A DNA stretch of 64,000 nucleotides from an uncultured Victivallales bacterium (lineage in GTDB: Bacteria > Verrucomicrobiota > Lentisphaeria > Victivallales > UBA1829). A program made the translations under genes and the position numbers. Location of the stretch: positions 67,169-131,168 of the forward strand of contig CALXSJ010000001.1 in NCBI GenBank assembly GCA_944391115.1. Reading direction: 5' to 3'. Below are positions 1-8,287 of the stretch, in pieces (the stretch's first letter is position 1; each line of letters begins with the position of its first letter). The notes under the pieces were generated by a model. It saw nothing but the letters and a program-made list of their open reading frames with translations. It did not search any database and was not told where the DNA came from.

Positions 1-189
1 CTGTCCAAGGAAGAAAAGCTTGTCCGAATGCGGAAAATGGTGCGGGAAATTTTATGCCGGACGGAAGAATCCGATCTTGAAGGCCCCATTTTCCGCAGGG
101 TCATTTTTGAATTTCTGAGCAAGACCGATCTGCGGATGTCTGGTTCTGCCTTCATGGGCTGGAAAGTTGAAACAGCGGAATCCGCATAG
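1..189 (+). CDS. C-terminal end of an unidentified protein (partial)
   Basis: An open frame runs in from the left edge and stops at TAG (187-189), giving 62 residues. It is rich in charged residues (LSKEEKLVRMRKMVREILCR near the visible start) and ends KVETAESA. I recognise no family. It lies convergent to the oxidoreductase pair that follows on the minus strand, with 57 bases between the stops. The frame being open to the edge and its helix-like composition are the only support for it being a gene. Confidence 0.5.
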   Translation: MSKEEKLVRMRKMVREILCRTEESDLEGPIFRRVIFEFLSKTDLRMSGSAFMGWKVETAESA

Positions 190-246
190 GTTTCTCCTTG
201 AAACGGGACGGGAAAAGCATCATGCCTTTCCGGAATAGCAGATGCA

Positions 247-1200
247 TTACAGACTGTTGATTGCCTGTTCCGCGATTTCCAGTGAGTCCAGGGCCTGTCT
301 TCCGTTCACCATAACCGGTGTGCCCGAATGGATCGCCCGAATGATATTTTCATGTTCGGCCATGAATAGTGCATTCCTTTCGCAGGGAAAGGAATGCACT
401 TCCGGTTCCGGACGGGTTCGGTCAAAAACGGTTACCGTATTGGCTTGCAGATCATAGACCAGCGTCTGCCGGTCTCCGTAGATCTCCATGATCCGCCGCT
501 GCGGATGCTGGACATAATCAAAATGAACCGAAACAATTGCGCCGGAATGATATTCCAGCAGCATTGCGGCAAGAGACGGAGCGGGACGAATGTCTCTTGC
601 CAGAGAATTGGCTTTGCAGACAACATCTGCCGTCCGGCCGAATATCGCATGAAGCATATCCAGTTCATGCGTGTAATCAATGAGCAGGACGCCGAAGGAA
701 TGGTCGCGGAAGTTGCTTTTCGCACATAACAGGGTGTTGTAAGTTCCGACCATGGCTCTGCCTCCGATCAGGGTTCCCATCCCGCCGGAAGCCGTTTTCT
801 TCAGAATGTACTGAAATGCCGGGCGGAACCTTTCCGTATAGCCTACAGCGAGAACACGATTCAGGCGTTCCGCCGCTTCCATGATCCGCTTTCCGGATTC
901 AAGATTATGGGCAATGGGTTTTTCACAAAGAACATGAGCGCCGTTTTCAAACGCTTCGATGGAAAAACGTTCATGCAGCTCATTGGGGGTGCAGACAATC
1001 ACCAGTTCCGGATTGGCAGCCAGCGCTTTCCGGTAATCGGAAAAACAGGGAATTTCCGGATGAATTTTTTTTACGCGTTCCTCCGCTCCGGGATCCGAAT
1101 CGCATGCCATGCACCGGCAGTCATCCCTTGCCAGCAGACATTGCAGATGACGCAAACCGATGGAACCGCATCCCACGACAAGAATTTTCATTTTTTCCAT
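247..1200 (-). CDS. Gfo/Idh/MocA family NAD(P)-dependent oxidoreductase
   Basis: A 317-residue protein with an N-terminal Rossmann fold (ILVVGCGSIGLRHLQCLL, residues about 5-22) and the EKP motif (VLCEKPIAHN, about 93-102) that marks the Gfo/Idh/MocA family, followed by the usual alpha/beta C-terminal domain. Such enzymes oxidise or reduce sugars, inositols or sugar nucleotides in the cytoplasm. I start it at ATG 1200, six bases after an AGGTG Shine-Dalgarno; a GTG at 1209 is possible but lacks a spaced ribosome site. It directly follows the SDR gene (stop 1206-1208) and is surely co-transcribed, so the pair probably acts on one sugar or polyol substrate. Substrate cannot be read from sequence. 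Confidence 0.9.
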   Translation of the reverse strand: MEKMKILVVGCGSIGLRHLQCLLARDDCRCMACDSDPGAEERVKKIHPEIPCFSDYRKALAANPELVIVCTPNELHERFSIEAFENGAHVLCEKPIAHNLESGKRIMEAAERLNRVLAVGYTERFRPAFQYILKKTASGGMGTLIGGRAMVGTYNTLLCAKSNFRDHSFGVLLIDYTHELDMLHAIFGRTADVVCKANSLARDIRPAPSLAAMLLEYHSGAIVSVHFDYVQHPQRRIMEIYGDRQTLVYDLQANTVTVFDRTRPEPEVHSFPCERNALFMAEHENIIRAIHSGTPVMVNGRQALDSLEIAEQAINSL

Positions 1201-1205
1201 ATCTT

Positions 1206-2015
1206 TCACCTGAAATGGCTGAATCCGCCGTCAACATATAAGTTATGGCCGGTGATGTAACCCGCCGCATCGGAACACAAAAATGCAACCGCTCCTTTCA
1301 AGTCGAGTCCGTCGCATCCCATTCGTCCCAGCATGGTCCTTTCCGAATAGGCCTGGATGAACGGTTCCGGCTGAGCCCGTTCAAATCCTCCCGGGGATAC
1401 CGCATTGACCCTGATTCCATGTTTTCCCAGTATGGCCGCAGCATCATATGTCAGACCGATTACACCGGCTTTGGCTGCGGAATAGGGAAGCGGGTTGGGG
1501 ATCATTGGCAGATCCTGGTAAACCCGGCGGTCGCGTCCGAAGAGCGCCGAGACGGAAGCGATATTTACGACTGCGCCGTGACGATGGGGGATCATGATTC
1601 TGGCATATTCCCGAAGGCAGAGAAATGTGCCGGTCAAATTTGCTTTCAGATATCCCTCCCATGCGGTCAGCGGTTCATCCGTCAGTGTTCCGGTTGTTCC
1701 CGTGCCGTGTCCTCCTGCGTTGTTGATGAGAGCGTCAATGCTGCCGAATTCGGCGGCGGCAGTCTGGAAACCCTTCTGCACGGACAATTCGTCTGTAATA
1801 TCCATGCTTATTCCGATGGTCCGGATCTCATATTGACGCGCCAGTTCCTCCGCGCGCCGCTGCGCTTTTTCCTCATTGCGCGAAGTGATGACCAGATTGG
1901 CTCCCAGTTCGGCGAAGCCGGAGGAAATTTCCTTGCCGAAATTCTGACAGCCGCCGGTAACCATGACACATTTTCCATGAAAATGCAATAACCTGGATAA
2001 ATTCTTTTCTTCCAT
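1206..2015 (-). CDS. Short-chain dehydrogenase/reductase (SDR, classical)
   Basis: A 269-residue classical SDR. Visible motifs in order: the nucleotide-binding VTGGCQNFGKEI (about residues 19-30), NNAGG (about 97-101), the catalytic Ser region (NIASVSALFG), and the catalytic YSAAKAG (about 177-183), with the C-terminal GHNLYVDGGF typical of the FabG-like group. It would use NAD(P)H to interconvert a ketone and alcohol in the cytoplasm. The start at 2015 has a good ribosome site (GAGGTG, five bases before ATG). It is the first gene of a two-gene minus-strand operon with the Gfo/Idh/MocA enzyme. The true substrate is unknown; a sugar or polyol is inferred from the partner. Confidence 0.92.
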   Translation of the reverse strand: MEEKNLSRLLHFHGKCVMVTGGCQNFGKEISSGFAELGANLVITSRNEEKAQRRAEELARQYEIRTIGISMDITDELSVQKGFQTAAAEFGSIDALINNAGGHGTGTTGTLTDEPLTAWEGYLKANLTGTFLCLREYARIMIPHRHGAVVNIASVSALFGRDRRVYQDLPMIPNPLPYSAAKAGVIGLTYDAAAILGKHGIRVNAVSPGGFERAQPEPFIQAYSERTMLGRMGCDGLDLKGAVAFLCSDAAGYITGHNLYVDGGFSHFR

Positions 2016-2423
2016 GAAATCACCTCATAGCATCTTATTTCTGATGAAAAAACCGAAGATTTTCATAATTGCGGAAAAAACCGGAAGTCATAGGTTGATC
2101 GGGAGCGTAAGATTTTCTTTTCATTGTAAAAGATGAATCCTTTTTTTCCTGTCTGTGCGGGAAACGCCGGATGCTGTTTTCAATTTTATTCTTTTATAGA
2201 TTATATCCTTTTTTTTGTCTTTGTAAATCGCAATTTGGAGAAAAAACTTGACACTTTGGATAATTTTCATTTCAATCGAAGAAGAGCTGCACATTTGAAT
2301 TTTCTGTTCTTCTGTTCAGAAGCCTTCAAGTGAACTGACGGACCGGAGGATGATGCACAATGCAGTAAAAGTCATTTTTTAGGAGGCATTTCAGCTTTTT
2401 CTCAAAAATAATCAAAGGATATC

Positions 2424-2451
2424 TTGTCCTTTCAGAAAGAGCGTGTATAAT
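2424..2451 (+). promoter_or_regulatory. Sigma-70-type promoter for the tRNA gene
   Basis: TTGTCC (2424-2429), a 16-base spacer and TATAAT (2446-2451). The predicted start near 2458 lies about 40 bases upstream of the mature tRNA 5' end, as is normal for a tRNA transcript. Confidence 0.6.
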
Positions 2452-2497
2452 ATACGAGTCTGGGAAAATATTGCTTCATGCAGGAATATTTTGAATA

Positions 2498-2574
2498 GGA
2501 ACCATAGCTCAGTCGGTCAGAGCAGGTGACTCATAATCACCGGGTCGCAGGTTCGAGCCCTGCTGGTTCCACCA
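2498..2574 (+). tRNA. tRNA with CAU anticodon (tRNA-Ile2 or elongator tRNA-Met)
   Basis: A full cloverleaf can be folded: acceptor GGAACCA/TGGTTCC, D-arm AGCTC..GAGC, anticodon stem GGTGA/TCACC with loop CTCATAA (anticodon CAU), T-arm with GGTTCGAGCC, discriminator A and encoded CCA (2572-2574). The anticodon fits elongator Met or the minor Ile tRNA whose C34 is changed to lysidine. The D-loop and variable-to-T region (GGTCGC then GGTTCGAG) look more like the Ile2 type. It is not an initiator, because the stem lacks the three G-C pairs next to the anticodon loop. It stands alone in the spacer. Confidence 0.95.
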
Positions 2575-2830
2575 GTTCTGATGCTTTGTAAATACTTCCA
2601 AATTAATTACTTGAAAAATATTTTGCTTTGGTTTCCGTCTGAGCTCCTTTTCAATTCTTTTCCTCTTTTTCCGCTGTTTTTCGAGGGGAAAAAGGAAACA
2701 TTCGTCCCACATTCGGAGCGCACTTTTTGAATCTGCCTCCAAGGGGCGTTCTTTCAAGGAGTGCTTTCCTGCCGGCATCGGATCCCATGGTTCTGTCCAT
2801 TGTTTTATCAAAAAATCGGTTTAATGCCAT

Positions 2831-2918
2831 GATGCTTTGCATCGCCAAAATAGCTCTGCACCTTCCTTTCAGTCCTGCCGCGGTCCAGCTGCGCAAGCTG
2901 GTTGCCGCAGGCGAAATC
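2831..2918 (+). repeat. Multi-hairpin interspersed repeat, class A, copy 1
   Basis: A chain of short inverted repeats: GATGC-TTT-GCATC (2831-2843), then CTTTCAGTCCTGCCGCGGTC, then CCAGCT-GCGCA-AGCTGG (2885-2901), then GCC-GCA-GGC followed by GAAATC. The same string of blocks in the same order occurs at 13176, 61048 and, degraded, at 61206. No open frame of convincing coding quality covers it. Confidence 0.85.
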
Positions 2919-3690
2919 GCCAGCTTGCAGCGTAATGGATTATTTCCTTTTGACATGGGATAAATCCTCATGGCGGAAGGTGCCTATTGCCTCCCATTTC
3001 ATCCATTTCCAAGCGAAACAGGGGATCGATACCGCATGGGGCTGTATCGAAGTATTTTGTCTCGTCTCATGGGCTTCCTTTATCCCGGACTAACGCTTGA
3101 ATCTTATTTTCTGAAGGCTGATAAAAACCTGCATCCCGTCAGATATTTGGAAAGGACGGTTTTCTGGCAAGAAAAAACTCCTTATCTATTTGCATTCTCT
3201 CTGTTTCCAGTTTATATTATTTCCAGATTGTGATTTTTCTGTTTCACTTTCACAGTTGAAGCTCATTGAAACCGTTATATTTCAGCAAATCAGTCTGTAA
3301 ACCCGCCAAGTGAAAAGTCGGTTTGCTATACACATCGGTGAAATGTATCCGGTTGGATTGTGTACTTCACATCTTGCCGGACGCTTGCATGCATTGTGTA
3401 TAGCGGCTCTTGGCGGGGCCTACAGACTGAGTGTTTGGAAGCGTTCGGCATTCTATTTATGAATGCTTTCCAGACAAGCTGGATTTCACAGCGAAGAGTT
3501 GATGGAATCTTCCGGCGGCAGATTTCCAGATCCCGCCATCCAAACTGCAAGAGCTTGTTTTTCTTCTTTTTTCATATTTGTCCGACTTGTTTCTTCTGCT
3601 ATCATAAGTCTGTTTTTTTGTTTGAATAAGATTCCTCATTTTATCCGGCCATCTGTGCTTTCGTCCCATTCTCAATGTTTCCTGTTCCCG
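2919..3690. other. Gene-free stretch
   Basis: About 770 bases in which I find no credible gene. The open frames present are short, overlap on both strands, lack ribosome sites and give low-complexity translations rich in F, S and R. AT content is higher than in the neighbouring genes and T-runs are common. It may be decayed sequence next to the hairpin repeat. Confidence 0.5.
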
Positions 3691-3694
3691 GAAG

Positions 3695-3780
3695 TATAAT
3701 ACTTCATATGATCGGGGAAATGTGACATGTCTCTTCAGAGAGACCGCCGTGGAATCCCGTAACGGATACACGGCTTTTTT
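3695..3780 (+). terminator. Leader with terminator-like hairpin upstream of the polysaccharide operon
   Basis: A TATAAT (3695-3700) could start transcription near 3707. The leader then folds a small hairpin (GTCTCT..AGAGAC, 3730-3745) and immediately after it a stronger one (GCCGTG 3746-3751 with CACGGC 3769-3774, inner ATCC/GGAT) followed by seven T residues from 3775. That is a textbook intrinsic terminator, placed 40 bases before the first glycosyltransferase start. It could be an attenuator for the operon or end a short upstream RNA. No clear -35 box is seen. Confidence 0.65.
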
Positions 3781-3821
3781 TATTGCTTTCCGGAGAAACA
3801 AAGAAGGAAATGAGTTGAGAT

Positions 3822-4913
3822 ATGAAAAACATCTGCTTTTTTTGCGGAGATATCACCCGATGCGGCGGGACGGAAAGAATTTCCATTCTCCTTGCGAATG
3901 AATGGGCGAAACAAGCCGGAGTGAAAGTTGTTTTTTGCTCTTTGACGGAATCCAATTCCGAACCGTATTTTGATCTGGACAGTCGTGTCCGGCGTTTTCG
4001 CATGTTTGAACGGAATATTCCGTTCAAGCTGATTCTTCTGCCTGTTATTTTCAAACTTTTTTTCTTTCTTCGCCGGGAAAAAATTTCCTTTCTGATTGAT
4101 GTTGATGTGATTTTATCAATTACATCCATTTTTGCGGCTGTCCCTCTCGGTGTGAAATGGATCTCGTGGGAACATTTCCATTTTCATGAGAATCTGGGAT
4201 GCCGTCTTCGTGATTATGCCAGAAAACTGGCAAAACGTTTTGCCTCGGCAATCGTCGTTCTTACGGAAAGCGACCGTCTCCAATATCTGGAGACTCCGTC
4301 CAAAGCAAGGGTCGTTCAGATTGCAAATGCGGTTCCCCCGCCGATGAAAGATGCCTGCAATGAAACCTGCCGTGAAATTCCTGCAGCACCATTCCTTCTC
4401 AGTGTCGGACGCCTGGATTACCAGAAAGGATTTGAAAGAATTCCGGCTCTTGCCGCCAGGGTTTTGAAACGCCATCCCGGATGGAAGTGGATAATTGTCG
4501 GGGATGGAATTTTCCGGAAGAGGATTCAGTCGGAGATTGAGTCCCTGGGGCTGAAAGATTCTCTCCTGCTGGCCGGACGTGACAATCCCTTTCCCTATTA
4601 CCGGAAAGCTTCTCTGCTCGTGATGACTTCCCGGTATGAAGGGTTCGGTCTGGTGCTTCTGGAGGCTCTTTCGGAAAAATGTCCGGTTATCGCGTTCAAT
4701 TGCAGATTCGGGCCGTCGGATATCATTGCAGAGGGAGAAAACGGTTTGCTGATTCCAGCCGAGGATTTTTCCGCTCTGGAGACCGGAATCCACAAACTGA
4801 TTGAGGATGAGCCCCTGCGCGCACGTCTTGCCTCCGGTGCAAAGGAGAGTGTCCGCAATTTTTCACTGGAATCATTTATCTCCCGCTGGAACCGGCTTCT
4901 GGAGGAGATCTGA
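3822..4913 (+). CDS. GT4-family glycosyltransferase
   Basis: A 363-residue GT-B enzyme of family GT4. The N-terminal acceptor domain carries the CGGTERISILLANEW motif (about 15-29). The C-terminal donor domain begins at SVGRLDYQKGFERI (about 191-204) and has the E-x7-E donor motif in SRYEGFGLVLLEAL (about 268-281) and later CRFGPSDII. It would transfer a sugar from a nucleotide donor onto a growing cell-surface glycan at the inner face of the membrane. It is the first gene of a run of seven plus-strand genes for surface polysaccharide, with only five bases to the next gene. Donor and acceptor are not readable. Confidence 0.92.
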   Translation: MKNICFFCGDITRCGGTERISILLANEWAKQAGVKVVFCSLTESNSEPYFDLDSRVRRFRMFERNIPFKLILLPVIFKLFFFLRREKISFLIDVDVILSITSIFAAVPLGVKWISWEHFHFHENLGCRLRDYARKLAKRFASAIVVLTESDRLQYLETPSKARVVQIANAVPPPMKDACNETCREIPAAPFLLSVGRLDYQKGFERIPALAARVLKRHPGWKWIIVGDGIFRKRIQSEIESLGLKDSLLLAGRDNPFPYYRKASLLVMTSRYEGFGLVLLEALSEKCPVIAFNCRFGPSDIIAEGENGLLIPAEDFSALETGIHKLIEDEPLRARLASGAKESVRNFSLESFISRWNRLLEEI

Positions 4914-4918
4914 AACTC

Positions 4919-6097
4919 ATGAAAATCTTTTTTGAAACATCCGCACTGTGCAGAAAATACGGTGGAATCTCCGTCTATGTTTCCTCTTTATTGCGGACAT
5001 TGATGGAGCAATTTCCGGAATGTGAATATCATACCGGATTCAAAAGCGCCCGCCGCAGTGCATGGGAGGAATACCTGCAGAATGCCGGGGACATCATGCA
5101 TTCCGGACTGTGCATTCACAGAAAACGGCTGCCCGGACGCCTGGATCTTTCATCCCTTCCTCTATTGCGGAATCTCACCTCATTTTCAACTAATGAATAT
5201 GATATTGTCCATATTACCAACAACTTATGCTTTCCGTACTCCATGGTTTCCTCATGGGGCAATGTCATCCTTACGGTGCATGACCTGCTGTGTTTCCAGA
5301 CGGACTTTCCAATTCTTGAGACCCCCGATTATGAATACAGCCGCCGGAACCTTCCCGTGCAGGCGCGGGCGGCTGCCGGAATCATCACGGTCAGCCAGTT
5401 CAGCAGGAAGGAGATCTGCCGTATTTTAAATCTGCCGGAGGAGAAAGTCATGGTAGTATACAACGCGCCTCAGAAGCTTCCGGAAAATTTCTCTCATGCA
5501 GAGGCGCTGGATACCCTTGCGAAATATGGCTTGAACAGCTGCGGATATTTCCTTTCCGTCGGCTCATTTTATCCGCACAAGAATTATCCGATGCTGATCC
5601 GGACATTCCTTGAATATGCGGCCTCTTCATCATACCGCGGGGAAAAACTGGTAATCGCAGGACCGCGGGACGGATTAAGTGCTCCGGAGGATTTTCATCG
5701 TCTGACCGGAGGTGATCCGCGCATTATGCTGCTCCATAATGTCACCGCCCTTGATCTGGCCGGACTTTATGCCTGTGCGGACGGATATTTCCAGCTTTCC
5801 TTTTACGAGGGATTCGGGATTCCGGTTATTGAGGCAATGCGGGCGGGATGCCCGGTATGCTGCACGAAAAACAGCGCCATGACAGAGATTGCAGGAGAAG
5901 CCGCGTTTCCAGTGGATCCGGCATCTCCGGAAGAAATAGTACCCGTTTTCAGGCTTTTTTCCGAACGCCCGGAAGAGGTGAAAAAACGCAGGGAGGCCGG
6001 TCTCCGGCGTTCCTCCCTTTTCTCATGGGAACGTGCGGCCGGGGAGACGATGGAATGCTACCGAACCATCGCGGAGAAAAAAGGAAAAACACAGTGA
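4919..6097 (+). CDS. GT4-family glycosyltransferase (mannosyltransferase-like)
   Basis: A 392-residue GT4 enzyme of the subgroup that starts with the GGISVYVSSLLRTL motif (about 15-28). Other markers are TVHDLLCFQ (about 119-127), VSQFSRKEI (about 158-166), the donor-domain start LSVGSFYPHKNYPMLI (about 212-227) and the E-x7-E motif in FYEGFGIPVIEAMRAG (about 293-308). Relatives add mannose or rhamnose to O-antigen or capsule chains. It sits five bases after the previous stop, and its own stop overlaps the GTG start of the next gene, so translation of the three is probably coupled. Confidence 0.9.
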   Translation: MKIFFETSALCRKYGGISVYVSSLLRTLMEQFPECEYHTGFKSARRSAWEEYLQNAGDIMHSGLCIHRKRLPGRLDLSSLPLLRNLTSFSTNEYDIVHITNNLCFPYSMVSSWGNVILTVHDLLCFQTDFPILETPDYEYSRRNLPVQARAAAGIITVSQFSRKEICRILNLPEEKVMVVYNAPQKLPENFSHAEALDTLAKYGLNSCGYFLSVGSFYPHKNYPMLIRTFLEYAASSSYRGEKLVIAGPRDGLSAPEDFHRLTGGDPRIMLLHNVTALDLAGLYACADGYFQLSFYEGFGIPVIEAMRAGCPVCCTKNSAMTEIAGEAAFPVDPASPEEIVPVFRLFSERPEEVKKRREAGLRRSSLFSWERAAGETMECYRTIAEKKGKTQ

Positions 6098-7152
6098 GGC
6101 GGCAGAAACATATTCTGGTTTATCATGTGGGAAGCATCGGTGACACCATCGTCGCGCTGCCGGCATTCCGGACTTTGCGCTCTCATTTCCCGGACAGCAA
6201 AATCACTCTAGTGAATCTTTCTGTTCGTCATGATCCGGCTCATGCGACACTGTATGAACATACGGAGCTGTTCGACCGGAAACATATTCTGCTTCCGCCG
6301 CGGAGTCTGCCGGGACAGCTTCTTCTCCGTCTGAAATTCCTCCGGATTTCCCTGTTCGGACGGTACAGCGCGCTGTATTGCTTTTCGCCGGATCTCCCGC
6401 GGATTCTGGTCCGGTGTTTCCGTTTTTTTCAACGTGCTCCGGTCCGGCACTGCTTTCTGCTTCCGGAAATGCAGGTGGAACCTCTGCACCAGGCGTATCT
6501 GGAATGTTTGAAACGTGATGGCATGGAAGTTCCTCCGGAAGCGTTTGATTTTTCTTCCACCCCGATGGAAAATGCGGCGGCAAAACGTCTGCATGCACGG
6601 ATTGCGCCGGATCTGGCGCTGCCATTAATAGCCTTCGGAATCGGAAGTGGACAACAGTGCTCAAAATGGCCGCTGGAACATTATGCCGCCCTGATTTCCA
6701 TCCTGCGCTCCCGGATGGCTTTCATTCCGTTTTATCCGGGAGGGGAAGGTGAACGAAAGGATGCGGAACAGCTGATTGCCCGCTGCGGAGGCGTTTTTGC
6801 CGGTGATACGGATTGCCGTTCCCTGCGCCGGACAATCGCGTTTCTGCGGCGTTGCGGCTGTTATATCGGAAATGACACAGGAGTTGCCCATCTGGCGGCG
6901 GCGGCCGGAATTCCCTGTGCGGTGATCTATTCCGCGCACGATCTGCCTCCGGAAAAGTGGCATCCTTTCGGAGAATGCAATCTCTTTCTCCGTTCCGATC
7001 CTTCCTGCGCCGGATGCGGATGCAGGACTTGTCCGAAAGGCGATCCCGCGCCGTGTCTTGCACAAATTTCCGTGGAAGAAGCCGCGGTAAAAATTCAAAA
7101 ATGGCTGGAAGAAAAGGTAAACATCCGGAAACAAGGAGTGCTTGTCCGCTGA
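6094..7152 (+). CDS. Glycosyltransferase family 9 (heptosyltransferase-like)
   Basis: A 352-residue protein with the GT9 start HILVYHVGSIGDTIVALPA (about 6-24) and the late YIGNDTGVAHLAAAAG motif (about 253-268). The C-terminal Cys cluster SCAGCGCRTCPKGDPAPC (about 308-325) is the common GT9 tail of Planctomycetota, Verrucomicrobiota and Lentisphaerota members. It would add heptose or another sugar to lipopolysaccharide core. The start is GTG 6094, overlapping the preceding TGA as GTGA, with AAGGA eight bases upstream; a longer in-frame extension exists but only covers the previous gene. Co-transcribed with the GT4 genes. Confidence 0.9.
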   Translation: MRRQKHILVYHVGSIGDTIVALPAFRTLRSHFPDSKITLVNLSVRHDPAHATLYEHTELFDRKHILLPPRSLPGQLLLRLKFLRISLFGRYSALYCFSPDLPRILVRCFRFFQRAPVRHCFLLPEMQVEPLHQAYLECLKRDGMEVPPEAFDFSSTPMENAAAKRLHARIAPDLALPLIAFGIGSGQQCSKWPLEHYAALISILRSRMAFIPFYPGGEGERKDAEQLIARCGGVFAGDTDCRSLRRTIAFLRRCGCYIGNDTGVAHLAAAAGIPCAVIYSAHDLPPEKWHPFGECNLFLRSDPSCAGCGCRTCPKGDPAPCLAQISVEEAAVKIQKWLEEKVNIRKQGVLVR

Positions 7153-7206
7153 AACATTGATTTGTTAATCAGTCGAACACTTTTTTCAAAATAAGATAGG
7201 AAAAAC

Positions 7207-8280
7207 ATGAAAAAACTGCTTCTCATAATCAACAGTTTGGAAACAGGCGGAGCCGAGCGCGTATGTGTCAATCTGGCGAATTATTTTGCAGAACGTGGAT
7301 ATCAGGTTTCGATTGCCGTTCTTTTTCATAAGAAGGAAACGATTTACTCCCTGCATCCGTCAATTCAGATTATCAATGTCCCTCCGCTGAGATTCGGGCG
7401 TTTCCCCGCCGTGAAAATATTTCTGCTTCAGCTGTTTCTCATGCACAGGATTCCCAATGCTGTGATTGCATTCATGTGGCATGCCAATGTCTTTGCCTCC
7501 ATTCTGGCGAAAGTCAGCGGCATCCGCTGCATTCTTTCGGAACGTTCCAATCCGGAAATCGCAAAGCATGATCCGATCCTGATTCGTCTTGCCTCCAGGT
7601 ATTTCCGATATGCTGACAGGATGGTGGTGCTGAACAAAGGTGCATTCCGTTTCATGTGCCAGGAAATGGGGTTGCCGCCGGAACGGATTGTCACAATACC
7701 GAATGCCTGCGAAAAAGCCGTTCCATGCAGGACGGAACGACTCCTGGAACAGCCCTATCTCCTGGCAGTCGGACGTCTGGTTCCGGTAAAAGGATTCGAC
7801 CGTCTGATCCGGATGTTCGCGGAAATCGCAAAACTTCATCCGGAAGAACATCTGGTGATCTGCGGTGCCGGAAGTGAACTGGAAAATCTGAAAGCACTTG
7901 CCGCTTCGCTCAGACTGTCTGACAAGATTCATTTTCAGGGGGAATGCCGGAATCTTGCGCCATGGTATCAGCATGCAGATGCACTGTGCTTCACCTCGCA
8001 TTATGAAGGATGGCCGAATGTCATTATGGAGGCAATGATGCAGGGACTTCCTGTAATTTCCTTCAACTGCCACTATGGACCCTCCGAAATGATCTCCAGT
8101 CATCGGAACGGGATTCTGATTCCGCAGGATGATGAAACATGTTATATCCGTGAGACGGCTGCATATCTTGATCGTCTTCCGGAAAGCCGCGCCCGGTATT
8201 CCGTTGAAGCTGTCCGTTCCATCGGTGCCTTTACCACAGAAAAAATCTATCCCCGCTGGGAGGCAATTCTCGAAAGGTAA
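7207..8280 (+). CDS. GT4-family glycosyltransferase, tandem copy 1
   Basis: A 357-residue GT4 enzyme: TGGAERVCVNLANYFAERGY (about 14-33), donor-domain start LAVGRLVPVKGFDRLI (about 185-200), and E-x7-E in SHYEGWPNVIMEAM (about 261-274), then CHYGPSEMI. The next gene encodes a near copy across its whole length, including identical stretches such as FMWHANVFASILAKV and KIHFQGECRNLAPWY, so the two arose by recent tandem duplication. Seven bases separate them. The 54-base gap before this gene may hold a separate promoter. Confidence 0.92.
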   Translation: MKKLLLIINSLETGGAERVCVNLANYFAERGYQVSIAVLFHKKETIYSLHPSIQIINVPPLRFGRFPAVKIFLLQLFLMHRIPNAVIAFMWHANVFASILAKVSGIRCILSERSNPEIAKHDPILIRLASRYFRYADRMVVLNKGAFRFMCQEMGLPPERIVTIPNACEKAVPCRTERLLEQPYLLAVGRLVPVKGFDRLIRMFAEIAKLHPEEHLVICGAGSELENLKALAASLRLSDKIHFQGECRNLAPWYQHADALCFTSHYEGWPNVIMEAMMQGLPVISFNCHYGPSEMISSHRNGILIPQDDETCYIRETAAYLDRLPESRARYSVEAVRSIGAFTTEKIYPRWEAILER

Positions 8281-8287
8281 AAGAAAC

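Noticed and set aside
2970-3233. Possible 87-residue protein in the gene-free stretch
   Set aside because: No ribosome site or motif, and other open frames overlap it on both strands; typical of non-coding DNA.
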